Assembly (NCBI GenBank): GCA_963837285.1
Contig: CAWIMS010000006.1
Span: forward strand, 1 to 64,000
Direction of reading: 5' to 3'
From: Planosporangium sp963837285
Lineage (GTDB): Bacteria > Actinomycetota > Actinomycetes > Mycobacteriales > Micromonosporaceae
Length of the DNA stretch: 64,000 bases
In this document: piece after piece, positions 55,876 to 64,000 of the stretch
How the letters are laid out: every line of letters starts with the position of its first letter
Numbering within the stretch: the stretch's first letter is position 1
Program-made: the position numbers and the translations under genes
The notes under the pieces: generated by a model
Told to the model about the DNA's origin: nothing
Database searches by the model: none
Seen by the model: only the letters and a program-made list of their open reading frames with translations

Positions 55876-58800
55876 TCAGGCGCCGGCATGGACGTATCCG
55901 GCCCAGCGGGACGGGGTCTCGCGGCGGAGGTCCCGCAGTTGTCTGGTCGCGGCGTGCAGCGCGGGCGCGGCGCGGCTCACGTCGATTCCGGTGCCCGGCC
56001 GGGCGAGCGCCTGGTACACCCCGTCGGCGACCGAGACCGCGGTCGAGTCGTCGATGGGCCACAGGGTACCGACGACGTGCGCGTACCCGGCGAGCTGGAA
56101 CGCGGACGCAATGTGTACGGCTTCGTCGGCGAGTTCCTGTGTCGGCCTCGCCGTCGTGCAGGCCGAGAGGAACGCCAGCCGCGCGTAGGGCAGCCGTAGC
56201 CGGGACACGTCGAGCACGGTCAACGGGTTCTCGGCGTGGTCGTGCACGAGCAGCCGGCTCGCGGCGGGGTTGGCCGGGTCGCCCTGTGCGTGGCACGCGA
56301 AATGCGCCACGGCGTTGCCGGCGAGTTCCCGCATGATCGTGTCTCGGGTCGCCCGCGGGCCGGCCAGTACCCGCGCCCTGGGGAACCGGCCGGTGAGCAG
56401 TTCCGCCTCTCGCTCGGCGCCGGGCAGGTCCGCGGCGCCACGCGTTTGCGGCATGGCCACGACGAGCACGCGCTCGTCCCGCCCGGCGGCGTCCAGGCGC
56501 GAGCGGGCGTAGCGGAGGGCGCGCACCGTCGGCGTGTACGACGACACGACGCGATCCATGACCGTGCGCGCCGTGCCTTCGTGGTTGTGGTGGCCGGCCG
56601 CGTGCAGGGGGAGGAGGTTGAGGATCCCGCCGGGCGCCCACCACATCCGCGGCAACGGCTCTCCCGGCGGCGGGGCTCCGGTGCGGCCGAGCGCGGTGAG
56701 CACCGGTTCGGCGACCGTGTCCCACAGCCAGCCGAGCGTCTGCCCCATGAGCCGCTCGGCCCGGACCCGGTCCGCCATCGAGGCGGCTGGGTCGTTGGCG
56801 ACGCGCAGGGCGCCAAGGAAGTCGTACGGTCGCCGGTTGATGTCCCCACCGATGCCGGGCAGCGGGACGACGCGCACGCCCTCGGGTGTCAGGATCAGCG
56901 CGTCGCAGCGGTACCGGCTCGGGTTGACGAACACGACGGGCCCGTCCACGGCCTCGGCGGCCAACTGTTCCACAGTCGGCGGGAGCAGGAACCGTTCCTG
57001 CCCGGGCAGGTCGCGGATGCGGCGCAGCAGTTCGTCGAGTTCGGCGGCGAGCTTGCGGCGCTGGTCGGCCGACCGGGAAGCGTCCGGCGCGGCGCCGTCG
57101 GTGTCCGGTGGGACGTTGTCGGCGTCGAGTTCGCCGCACAGCCACTGGAAACGGGCCGCCAGGTCGGGCGCCGCGGTCCGCAGTTCGGTGAGGTCGGTGC
57201 GGGATTCGATCGCCTGCGTCACCAGGATGCCGCGGCCGAGTTCGAGCAGGGTCAGCGCGCGTTCCGGCCGGCCGGCTTCGATCGCGGCCGCCGCGGCGTC
57301 GGCGGCGAGTCCCGCGAAGTGGCCCAGCCAGTACTCGATGTCTCCGCGTGCCAGGTGCCGCGCGGCGACCAGCGGGAGCAGGGCGACGGCCCGGCCCAGT
57401 TGCTCGTCGGCCGCCGCGGCGTTCCCGGCGGACAGCGCGAGCCGCCCGTACGCCGCCGCGGCGCTGACGCGGGTCGCGGTCGAGGCGGTCGGCAGCGCAG
57501 CCGCTTCGGCGAACGCGGCCAGCGCCTCGTCTAGCACCGAACGGTCCTGGCTGCGTGCGTACCAGGCCCGCAGCGCATGGCCTGCGTTGATGAGTACGCC
57601 CGCATCGGGCTGGCCGTCGCGAGTGGCGGCAGCCGCGCGCCGGCCGATCGCGGCCGCCTCGACCAGCGCGTCGTGTTCGCCGCGGAACAGGGAACGCACC
57701 TGGAGCACCCGGCTGAGGTTGGACAGGTGGCCCGGGTCGGGACGGCCGCCCGGAATGACGGTGACCGCGTCGCGGTATGCCTGGGTGGCGTCGTCGAGGC
57801 TCTGCACATCCAACGTTCGTAGGTAGCGGGTGACCAGCGCGTTGCCCAAGTTGGACAGGCGCCGGGCCCGGCGCGGATGGTCGGACGGGGTGGCGGCGAG
57901 CGCCTGCCGGGCGACCTCCACCGCCTCGTCCAGGCCGCCGGAGCGGGGCGACCGCTCGTGCCGTCGCAGCAGCGCCAGCCCGAGCTGCGTCAGCCGCATC
58001 GCGCGGTCGGGGTGGCCGGCCGGGCTGGCCTCGACCGCCCGACCGGCGGCCGTCACGGCGGCGTCGAGCGCCGCGAGTTCGCCGGTCTGCTCGTACCGCT
58101 TGAGCAGCACGTTGCTGAGGTTGGACAGGTAGTCCTGCGCGCGGGGATGGCCGTCAGGCACGGCTTCGACGGCGCGGCGGTAGGCGTCGACGGCCCGGTC
58201 GAGCGTGGGTTCGTCGCCGGTGTGGTCGAACCGCGTGGACAGGGCGACGCCGAGGTTGGACAGGCACATCGACCGGTCCGGACCGCCCGTCGCGTTTGCG
58301 ACGGCCTGCTTGTGCGCCGTGATCGCCTCGTCGAGATCGGAGATCTCCCGCACGCGTTTGAACCTCGCCGTCAGCGCTCCGCCCAGGTTGGACAGGCGTT
58401 CCGGTCGGGCGTGGTGGTTGCGCGCGGTGGCGTCGACGCCGGCGCCGATCCGCGTGATCGCCTCGTCGAGGGCGGACGCGTCGCCGAGGCGTTCGTACCG
58501 GAACATCAGCGCGCTGCCGAGATCGGACAACCGCTGCGCCCGGTCGGGGTTCCCGTCGGGGGTGCCCGCGACCGCGCTGCGGAGCACGGCGATGGACTCG
58601 TCGAGCGCGGCGAGGTCGCCCGTGTTCTCGTACCGCAACGCCAGATGGATCCCGAGATTGGCGCGGTAGTCGGGCAGGTGGTCGTCGCCGGACTCCGCGG
58701 CCGCCACCACCACGTCGCGCATCGTCCGTAGCGCCTCGTCCAGCAGGGCGAGGTCGCCGGTGCGATCGAAGCGGGCCCGCAGCGCGCCGGCCAGGTTGTT

Positions 58801-60777
58801 CCGCATCGCGTACCGGTGCTGGTCGTCGTCGCCGGCCGCGGCAACGGCCGCGCGGTGGGTCCGGATCGCCTCGTCGAGCACGGCGAGCTGCCCGGTCTGC
58901 TGGTAGCGGTACCTGAGCGCGTTGCCGAGGTTGGACAGATCGCCGGCGCGGGTCGGGTCGTCGGCGGGCACGCGGTCGAGCACCCGTCGCGTGCTCGCGA
59001 TGAGCTCGTCGAGTGCCCGCGCGTCCTCGGTGTGTTCGTAGCGCCGGAGCAGCAACGCGCCGAGCCGGGACAGGTACGAAAGGTGCGCGTCGTCGTCCTC
59101 CGGAACCGCCGCCAGCGCCTGCCGGTACGCCTGTTCCGCGTTGTCCAGCGCGCGAAAGTCGCCGCTGCCGTCGAAGTGTTCGAGCATGGCGTCGCCAGCG
59201 GCACCGAGGATCCGGGCGGCCTCGGTGAACGCGCGCACCGACTCCCGCCGCGCGTCGTCGTCGCCGGTACGGTGGTGCCGGGTGGACAGCGCCGTGCCGA
59301 GATCGGCCAGCCGCGCCACCCGTTCCATCGGCTCCCCCGGGGGCGTCTCGGCGACGGCGCGCCGGTCGACCTCGATCAGCTCGTCGAGCAGGTCGAGGTC
59401 CCCGGTATGCCGGTACCCCGACAGCAGAGTGTGCGCCAACGCCGTCACATGCGCTCGCTCACCGGGTGCGAGGCCGGCCGCCTCGCGATGGGCCGACACG
59501 GCGTCGGCGAGCGTGGCGCGGCTGCCGGTGCGTTGGAAGCTGACGCGCAGCGCAACCGCGAGGTTCGCCAATGCCAGCGAGCGGCGCTCGTCGTCGCCGC
59601 CGGCGGCCACCACCGCCCGGCGGTCGACGGCGATCGCCTCGTCGAGAGCGGCGCTGTCACCGGTCTGCCCGTACCGGAACACCAGCGCCACCCCGAGTTC
59701 GCCCAGGAACCGGGCGGCGGTCCGGTGGGTGTCCGGCAGCAGCGCCGACACCTGGCGGTGGACGGCGATGCTCTCGTCGAGGTCGGCCACCGCTCGGTCC
59801 GCATGGAACCGGCTCGACAGCACTTCGCCGAGCGACGCCAGGTATGACGGCAGGTGCTGCTCGGGTACCCCCTGTGTCGTCGCGGCTGCGCGGGCCGTGT
59901 CGATCGCAGCGTCGAGGTCGGCGCGGGCGCCGGTGCTCCGGTGCCGGGCGTGCAGCGCCTTGGCGAGCCGGTTGAGCACGAGCGCGCGGTGTCCGCCGTC
60001 CGGGAGCCGCTCGGCCGCCGACCGTTGCGCGCCGATCGCCTCGTCCAGGTCGGCCGGGTCGCCGGTGTGGCCGTGTCGGGCGAGCAACGCGTTGCCGAGG
60101 TTCGAGATGACGGCGCCGTAGGATTCGCTGTCCGGGTCCGCTACTGCCACGGCGCGGCGGGCGACCTCGATCGCTTCGTCGAGATCGCGCGTGCTGTCGG
60201 CGTGCCGGGAACTATCGCCGTGCCGCGAGCCGCGCCGGGAGCCGTTGCCGCGCCGCGATCGGACGGTGAGCGCGGCGGCGAGGTTGGCCAGATGAGACAC
60301 CCGGCCCGCGGCGCCGTCCGTGTCCCCGCCGGGTTGACCGGCGGCCCGGCGCAGAGCCCGGATCGTCTTGTCGGCGAGCAGGTCGTCGACGCCGTTCAGG
60401 CACGCCTGTAGCGCGGGCGTGTTGTCGGCGAGCCAGTCGCCCGTCATCTCCTGGCCGGACTCGAGGGCGTACCGGACGGCCGCCGGTACCGCGTCGGCTC
60501 TGCTGGCATGGACCGTGCGGAGAATCGTCGACGCCCGAGCGGCATCGTCGGCGTCGCTCTCGTCGTTCAGCAGCAGATACCGGTACCAGTGCACCAGGCC
60601 GAGCGCGTGGGCGAGTTCCGCGCCCATGGTGTGTCCGCCGGCCAGCACCGCGAGCCGGACCGCGTCGGCGCGGACCGTCGGCGCGAGGAGAGCCGCCGCG
60701 TCACCGGTCTTGAGGAACCGGACCAGCCGTTCGCCGACCGCCATCGTGAGATGGTCGCGCTCGGGGTTGCCGGTCAA
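55876..60777 (-). CDS. giant TPR protein with C-terminal CHAT (caspase-like) domain
   Basis: About 1633 aa. The middle (about 150-1200) holds roughly twenty TPR-like repeats with the recurring patterns LDEAI, NLGNAL and a period near 50-55 residues. The C-terminal CHAT protease domain (about 1290-1633) has the catalytic pair: His in VAHFACHAQG and Cys in AFLSACTTARP. CHAT proteins act as caspase/separase-like proteases, often as toxic or signalling effectors with TPRs as sensor or substrate arm. TTG 60777 overlaps the upstream stop (TTGA); ATG 60744 is an alternative. It is the last gene of a three-gene operon. Confidence 0.85.
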   Translation of the reverse strand: MTGNPERDHLTMAVGERLVRFLKTGDAAALLAPTVRADAVRLAVLAGGHTMGAELAHALGLVHWYRYLLLNDESDADDAARASTILRTVHASRADAVPAAVRYALESGQEMTGDWLADNTPALQACLNGVDDLLADKTIRALRRAAGQPGGDTDGAAGRVSHLANLAAALTVRSRRGNGSRRGSRHGDSSRHADSTRDLDEAIEVARRAVAVADPDSESYGAVISNLGNALLARHGHTGDPADLDEAIGAQRSAAERLPDGGHRALVLNRLAKALHARHRSTGARADLDAAIDTARAAATTQGVPEQHLPSYLASLGEVLSSRFHADRAVADLDESIAVHRQVSALLPDTHRTAARFLGELGVALVFRYGQTGDSAALDEAIAVDRRAVVAAGGDDERRSLALANLAVALRVSFQRTGSRATLADAVSAHREAAGLAPGERAHVTALAHTLLSGYRHTGDLDLLDELIEVDRRAVAETPPGEPMERVARLADLGTALSTRHHRTGDDDARRESVRAFTEAARILGAAGDAMLEHFDGSGDFRALDNAEQAYRQALAAVPEDDDAHLSYLSRLGALLLRRYEHTEDARALDELIASTRRVLDRVPADDPTRAGDLSNLGNALRYRYQQTGQLAVLDEAIRTHRAAVAAAGDDDQHRYAMRNNLAGALRARFDRTGDLALLDEALRTMRDVVVAAAESGDDHLPDYRANLGIHLALRYENTGDLAALDESIAVLRSAVAGTPDGNPDRAQRLSDLGSALMFRYERLGDASALDEAITRIGAGVDATARNHHARPERLSNLGGALTARFKRVREISDLDEAITAHKQAVANATGGPDRSMCLSNLGVALSTRFDHTGDEPTLDRAVDAYRRAVEAVPDGHPRAQDYLSNLSNVLLKRYEQTGELAALDAAVTAAGRAVEASPAGHPDRAMRLTQLGLALLRRHERSPRSGGLDEAVEVARQALAATPSDHPRRARRLSNLGNALVTRYLRTLDVQSLDDATQAYRDAVTVIPGGRPDPGHLSNLSRVLQVRSLFRGEHDALVEAAAIGRRAAAATRDGQPDAGVLINAGHALRAWYARSQDRSVLDEALAAFAEAAALPTASTATRVSAAAAYGRLALSAGNAAAADEQLGRAVALLPLVAARHLARGDIEYWLGHFAGLAADAAAAAIEAGRPERALTLLELGRGILVTQAIESRTDLTELRTAAPDLAARFQWLCGELDADNVPPDTDGAAPDASRSADQRRKLAAELDELLRRIRDLPGQERFLLPPTVEQLAAEAVDGPVVFVNPSRYRCDALILTPEGVRVVPLPGIGGDINRRPYDFLGALRVANDPAASMADRVRAERLMGQTLGWLWDTVAEPVLTALGRTGAPPPGEPLPRMWWAPGGILNLLPLHAAGHHNHEGTARTVMDRVVSSYTPTVRALRYARSRLDAAGRDERVLVVAMPQTRGAADLPGAEREAELLTGRFPRARVLAGPRATRDTIMRELAGNAVAHFACHAQGDPANPAASRLLVHDHAENPLTVLDVSRLRLPYARLAFLSACTTARPTQELADEAVHIASAFQLAGYAHVVGTLWPIDDSTAVSVADGVYQALARPGTGIDVSRAAPALHAATRQLRDLRRETPSRWAGYVHAGA

Positions 60778-61718
60778 CTCGTCCGCCCGGCGTCGGGTGC
60801 GGTCCCGTGCTCGTACGCCAGCCGCACCGGAATGCCCTGGCGCCACCAGTCGCATAGAGCCGTTGCCTGCGCGCGCTCCTCGTCCTGGTCCACCGGCAGC
60901 GGTAGGTGCAGCGCTGCCAACAGGTCGAACCGGTGAATGTCGAACGCCGTGTGGACCGCCTCGCCGTAGGCCACCGCCGCCTGTACCGCACCGAGGTACG
61001 CCACCACGGCTACGGCCGACGGCACCAGCGCGATGGTCAGCCACGACCCGGCGCGCACCAGCAGCGCGGCGGTGACGACCGCGACGGTTCCCGAGGTGAC
61101 CGACAGGCGCACGGCCGCGTCCATCGCGTCGCGCCGGTCGTCGACCAGGGCACGCGTGCGGTCGCCGAGCACCGTGTACAGGCGCGGCCACGCGACGACC
61201 GCGTCCCAGCCGAACCCCCGGCCCGCCGTGTCTTCCGCCGCGCAGAGCGCGTTACCGAGGGCGGTCGGCCGTACCAGGTAATCCGGCAACGGGTACCGGC
61301 GGCGCAGGCGGGTGGCCGCGACGCCGGCCTGCTGCACGGTCCCGGCATCCGGTTCCCCTGCGCCGTCTGGTAGCCGCGCCGCGTCCGCCAGCCGCCGCTT
61401 ACGCCGGCGTTGCAGGGTCCGGCCGACGCCAGCGCCGACCCCGCCGGGCCAGCCACCCTCGAGTACCCGGACGGTCGCCAGCTGCAACGGCTGGAACAGC
61501 ACCGCGGCGACGGTCACACCGACCGCGATCAGCAGGACCTCACCGACGCCCAGCGAGGCTGCTGTTCGCCAGGCACGGCTGAAGGAGATGCCCGTGCCGG
61601 GCGCGCCGGCCCAGATCACGGTCAGGACGAACAGCGCACCGGCGTACGTCGGCAGGTAGCTTGTCCAGAAGAACCTGCTGGCCAGGGAGTCAGTCGGGGC
61701 CAATTCACGGAGGGTCAC
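60774..61718 (-). CDS. membrane protein of the CHAT operon
   Basis: About 314 aa. Four or more transmembrane helices: near residues 25-45 (YLPTYAGALFVLTVIWAG), 60-85 (GVGEVLLIAVGVTVAAVLF), and two adjacent at about 215-265 (TVAVVTAALLVRAGSWL, IALVPSAVAVVAYLGAV). Between them is a cytosolic loop of about 100 residues. GTG 61718 overlaps the upstream stop (GTGA) and its stop overlaps the CHAT gene start, so the three proteins are probably made together. Function unknown; it may be the membrane partner or target of the CHAT protease. Confidence 0.7.
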   Translation of the reverse strand: MTLRELAPTDSLASRFFWTSYLPTYAGALFVLTVIWAGAPGTGISFSRAWRTAASLGVGEVLLIAVGVTVAAVLFQPLQLATVRVLEGGWPGGVGAGVGRTLQRRRKRRLADAARLPDGAGEPDAGTVQQAGVAATRLRRRYPLPDYLVRPTALGNALCAAEDTAGRGFGWDAVVAWPRLYTVLGDRTRALVDDRRDAMDAAVRLSVTSGTVAVVTAALLVRAGSWLTIALVPSAVAVVAYLGAVQAAVAYGEAVHTAFDIHRFDLLAALHLPLPVDQDEERAQATALCDWWRQGIPVRLAYEHGTAPDAGRTS

Positions 61719-62110
61719 ATCCGCTCCATGGGGCCATGCTCGGCGACCTGGCACGTCGGCCGGTACCGCTCGTCGTAGAACGCGGTATATGTGACGTGCC
61801 CGCACACGCCGCAGCGGAAAGTGATGACCTGGTAGTGGGTCGACTCTCCGGGCTGGCTGGCCCGGTCCGCATCACCGACCGACCGGAGCTGCGGCGGGCC
61901 GAACATCGCCAGATGCCGCCTGGAGGTCACCCCGACGAGGCAACCGCCGGCGGCCAGAACCAGGTAGGCGGCGTCGCGGTCCGCGTCCAGCACCGCCTCC
62001 AGCGCCGCCGCCACATCGTCGGGCGACGCATCCGTAGGTACGTCGATCCGCGGCACCGCACCGTCGAACAGAAAGTCGTATGGGGAGCCAACATCGGACA
62101 TGGGCGACAT
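61715..62110 (-). CDS. small zinc-ribbon-like protein, first gene of CHAT operon
   Basis: 131 aa. The middle (about 25-70, DDVAAALEAVLDADRDAAYLVL) is helical. The C-terminal part has CGVCGHVTYTAFYDER then CQVAEHG, a CxxC and C/H arrangement that suggests a zinc site. I do not recognise a family. It could be a regulatory or substrate-binding partner of the CHAT system, judging only from the overlap with the next gene. Confidence 0.6.
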   Translation of the reverse strand: MSPMSDVGSPYDFLFDGAVPRIDVPTDASPDDVAAALEAVLDADRDAAYLVLAAGGCLVGVTSRRHLAMFGPPQLRSVGDADRASQPGESTHYQVITFRCGVCGHVTYTAFYDERYRPTCQVAEHGPMERM

Positions 62111-62249
62111 CGTTTCACCATCGCCATACCGGGGGTGGGCGCCTGTCCGATCGCGGACAGCCGTCCGACCCGAACGGCGGCCCCCGAATGCGCCGAGACC
62201 GCCACCGATCCCTTGGACCCGAAGTCACGTCGTCGACATCATCAGCCGA

Positions 62250-62464
62250 TCTCCAATCGACGGACTCACTTACCACGTGCGACATCACGTCGCATCAACT
62301 ACCCCAACCACGTCATGCTGGCCCGTGACCTGCACGCCTACCTGCGCTGGCGCAACGCCAACAACCGCCACCCCGACGTAGTCGCCGCCCAACGCCGCGA
62401 ACGCGCCCGTATCCGTAGCGAACGTCACCAACGCTGGCGCCACGCACACGCCCGAGCCGCCTGA
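62250..62464 (+). pseudogene. transposase-type C-terminal fragment
   Basis: About 50 recognisable codons (ARDLHAYLRWRNANNRHPD, VVAAQRRERARIRSER, ending in a stop at 62464). From memory this is the C-terminal end of an actinobacterial DDE transposase. The rest of the gene is missing; upstream sequence in this frame is not coding. Confidence 0.55.
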
Positions 62465-62569
62465 CCGACCCGGCGACCACTACGGTCACCGAGTCAGGGG
62501 CGCGGACTGGCCGGCTTCTCGACCGGAGTGCTGCTGACGACCGGCAACTCGACGCAATCGGCCGTGTGG

Positions 62570-62826
62570 ACCACGTACCTGAGCGCGACGCCGAACATCC
62601 AGGGCATGCCCCGGACGCGGGAACGTCCGCGGGATCACCGGTCCCAGCTCGTCGGCACAGATCACCGTGGTCTGCTTCGGCGAGTGGGTGTAAAGCTTCG
62701 ACGACCGCCGCTGTTTTGGGGCGAAGTCAGGGTCCACGCTTTCCGCCCAGGACCGGGTGTGCCGTCAACGCACCTTCTCCGCCATGAGGATGCGCCGCAC
62801 CTGGCTGCGATGTACCTGATCCGATG
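62570..62826 (-). pseudogene. IS630-type transposase fragment with internal stop
   Basis: The minus strand reads QVRRILMAEKVR, a stop in place of an expected Trp codon, then DPDFAPKQRRSSKLYTHS and TTVICADELGPVIPRTFP, which includes the first catalytic Asp region of an IS630-type transposase. It then loses homology. Truncated at both ends, next to the IS110 element. Confidence 0.6.
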
Positions 62827-62905
62827 AAGGAGCGGGGCCTCGCTCCGACGGGACCCGCGAGCAACGCTCGTGGTGTCAACGTCCACTTCGACGAAGGAGG
62901 CCCCT

Positions 62906-63931
62906 GTGGACGCAGGATACGACGGGCGGCAGATCGTGGGTATCGACCTGCACCGCCGGCGCAGCGTGATCGTTCGGATGGCGGCCGAGACCGGCCAGCG
63001 GTTGGAGACGGCGCGCATCGACAACGACCCGATGGCGTTGGCTGAGCAATTGGCCAAGGCCGGCGAGGCACCCGAGGTGGTCCTCGAGGCGACGTACGGC
63101 TGGTACTGGGCGGTAGACGTGTTGCAGGACGGGGGCGCCCGGGTGCACCTGGCCCATCCGTTGGGAGTCAAGGGCTTCGCCTACAGACGCGTCAAGAACG
63201 ACGAACGCGACGCTGCGGATCTTGCCGACCTGCTGCGAATGGGCAGGTTGCCCGAGGCGTGGATCGCCCCGCCGTCCACCCGACAGTTGCGGGAGCAGGT
63301 CCGGCACCGGGCGAAGCTGGTCGCGCTGCGCTCAGGGTTGAAGTCCCAGATCCACGCGGTGCTGGCCAAGCAGGGCGTGCATGTGCCGATGTCGGACCTG
63401 TTCGGCGCTGCTGGGCAGCAGCTGCTCGACGGGCTGCACCTGGACCCGGCCTACCACGCCCGGGTGGTCTCGCTACGCCGGCTCATCGACGCGCTCACCT
63501 TCGAGATCGACATCGTGGCCAAGCGGGTCACCGCCGACCTGGCTGGGCACCCCGGCTACCGGGCGGTGCAGGCCATCGACGGGGTCGGCCCGATCCTGGC
63601 CATGGTGCTGGTCGCCGAGATCGGTGACGTCCACCGGTTCCCCGGACCCGAGCAGCTGTGTTCCTGGGCGGGGATGACCCCCAAGCATCGCGAGTCGGAC
63701 ACCAAGGTCCACCGGGGCAGGATCACCAAGCAGGGCAACCGGTTGGTGCGCTGGGCCGCGGTCGAAGCCGTGCAGCGCCTGCGCGGCGGCGTGATCGGAC
63801 AAGCCCGGGCCCGTATCGGTGAACGCCGCGGCGCGAACATCGGCAAGGTAGCCGCCGCCCGCAGACTCCTCACGCTGGTCTACTACGGGCTGCGCGACGG
63901 GCACATCCGTTGCCTGGCCCGACCCGCGTGA
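62906..63931 (+). CDS. IS110-family transposase, intact
   Basis: 341 aa. GTG 62906 follows AAGGAGG at ideal spacing. The N-terminal RuvC-like DEDD nuclease domain has GIDLHRRRSV, VLEATYGWYW and VKNDERDAADLADLL. The C-terminal Tnp_20 domain has the helix-hairpin-helix IDGVGPILAMVLVAEIGD and SWAGMTPKHRESD, including the conserved Ser region that forms the covalent link in the family. IS110-group elements move by a seeker/bridge RNA from flanking non-coding DNA, so the DNA at 62830-62905 or after 63931 may encode it. The coding sequence appears complete. Confidence 0.88.
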   Translation: MDAGYDGRQIVGIDLHRRRSVIVRMAAETGQRLETARIDNDPMALAEQLAKAGEAPEVVLEATYGWYWAVDVLQDGGARVHLAHPLGVKGFAYRRVKNDERDAADLADLLRMGRLPEAWIAPPSTRQLREQVRHRAKLVALRSGLKSQIHAVLAKQGVHVPMSDLFGAAGQQLLDGLHLDPAYHARVVSLRRLIDALTFEIDIVAKRVTADLAGHPGYRAVQAIDGVGPILAMVLVAEIGDVHRFPGPEQLCSWAGMTPKHRESDTKVHRGRITKQGNRLVRWAAVEAVQRLRGGVIGQARARIGERRGANIGKVAAARRLLTLVYYGLRDGHIRCLARPA

Positions 63932-64000
63932 CCCCGAACCCGGCGCAGCCAGCACGCGAGGTCGTAAGCATTCTGACCCCCACCCGCGGTGGCGCGGTCG

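Noticed and set aside
1..64000. CRISPR arrays or rRNA genes
   Set aside because: No regularly spaced short repeats and no rRNA-like sequence seen. The repeated patterns in 55876-60777 are protein TPR repeats that differ at DNA level.

Overview
The window is high-GC, densely coded DNA with GTG/TTG starts, overlapping stop-start codons, SARP/BTAD-type NB-ARC proteins and actinobacterial insertion sequences. This points to a filamentous actinomycete; Micromonosporaceae is a plausible family, but that is inference. The content is accessory: nested mobile elements, a large block of NTPase/TIR genes that looks like a bacterial conflict or signalling island, and a decaying flank.

Region 1 (1-10.6 kb) is a nest of mobile elements. 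An XRE-type gene (9742-10590) is cut at its 3' end by a group II intron (about 4618-9741). The intron's reverse transcriptase is split by a complete three-recombinase (RIT) element (5518-8998). To the left, an IS630-type transposase is cut by an IS256-type transposase, which is itself cut by a second RIT element (1-3357). Both RIT elements have perfect or near-perfect terminal inverted repeats, three overlapping tyrosine recombinase genes with visible catalytic residues, and a one-sided outer palindrome.

Region 2 (10.7-45.2 kb) is the core island. Two related STAND modules flank a nine-gene operon. The left module has TIR-NB-ARC-TPR (10780-13610) and BTAD-NB-ARC-TPR (16162-18955), each with one frameshift, then a small hydrophobic ORF. 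The right module has intact BTAD-NB-ARC-TPR (39071-42154), a small ORF and intact TIR-NB-ARC-TPR (42466-45183). A standalone TIR gene (20075-20509) and a gene of unknown role (20532-21482) lie between. The operon (22407-38583) has almost continuous translational coupling. It encodes an ATPase-like/helical-repeat protein, a putative SPFH-like protein, a membrane-anchored vWA protein, a tubulin-like GTPase, a membrane protein, a kinase-fold protein lacking catalytic residues, a P-loop GTPase with a zinc ribbon, a tail-anchored GTPase-associated-type protein and a TIR protein. I infer a membrane-tethered nucleotide switch with TIR as the likely effector. Three small hydrophobic ORFs next to the BTAD genes appear related to each other.

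Region 3 (45.2-55.8 kb) mixes remnants and ordinary genes: an IS6-family element beside a STAND N-terminal remnant, a tRNA-Pro 3' fragment with its terminator, a short PIN-like ORF, a large secreted protein, a lipoprotein, an aminoglycoside-phosphotransferase-like gene, a row of truncated genes (ankyrin, integrase, HAD, mercuric-reductase-like) and a frameshifted cyclic-nucleotide-binding/thioredoxin-reductase-like gene. Region 4 (55.9-64 kb) holds a three-gene operon ending in a giant TPR-CHAT caspase-like protein, two transposase fragments and an intact IS110-family transposase.

Single-base frameshifts recur across unrelated genes. They may be real decay or sequence errors, and raw reads would be needed to tell. 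All family assignments were made by eye from motifs, with no database search.
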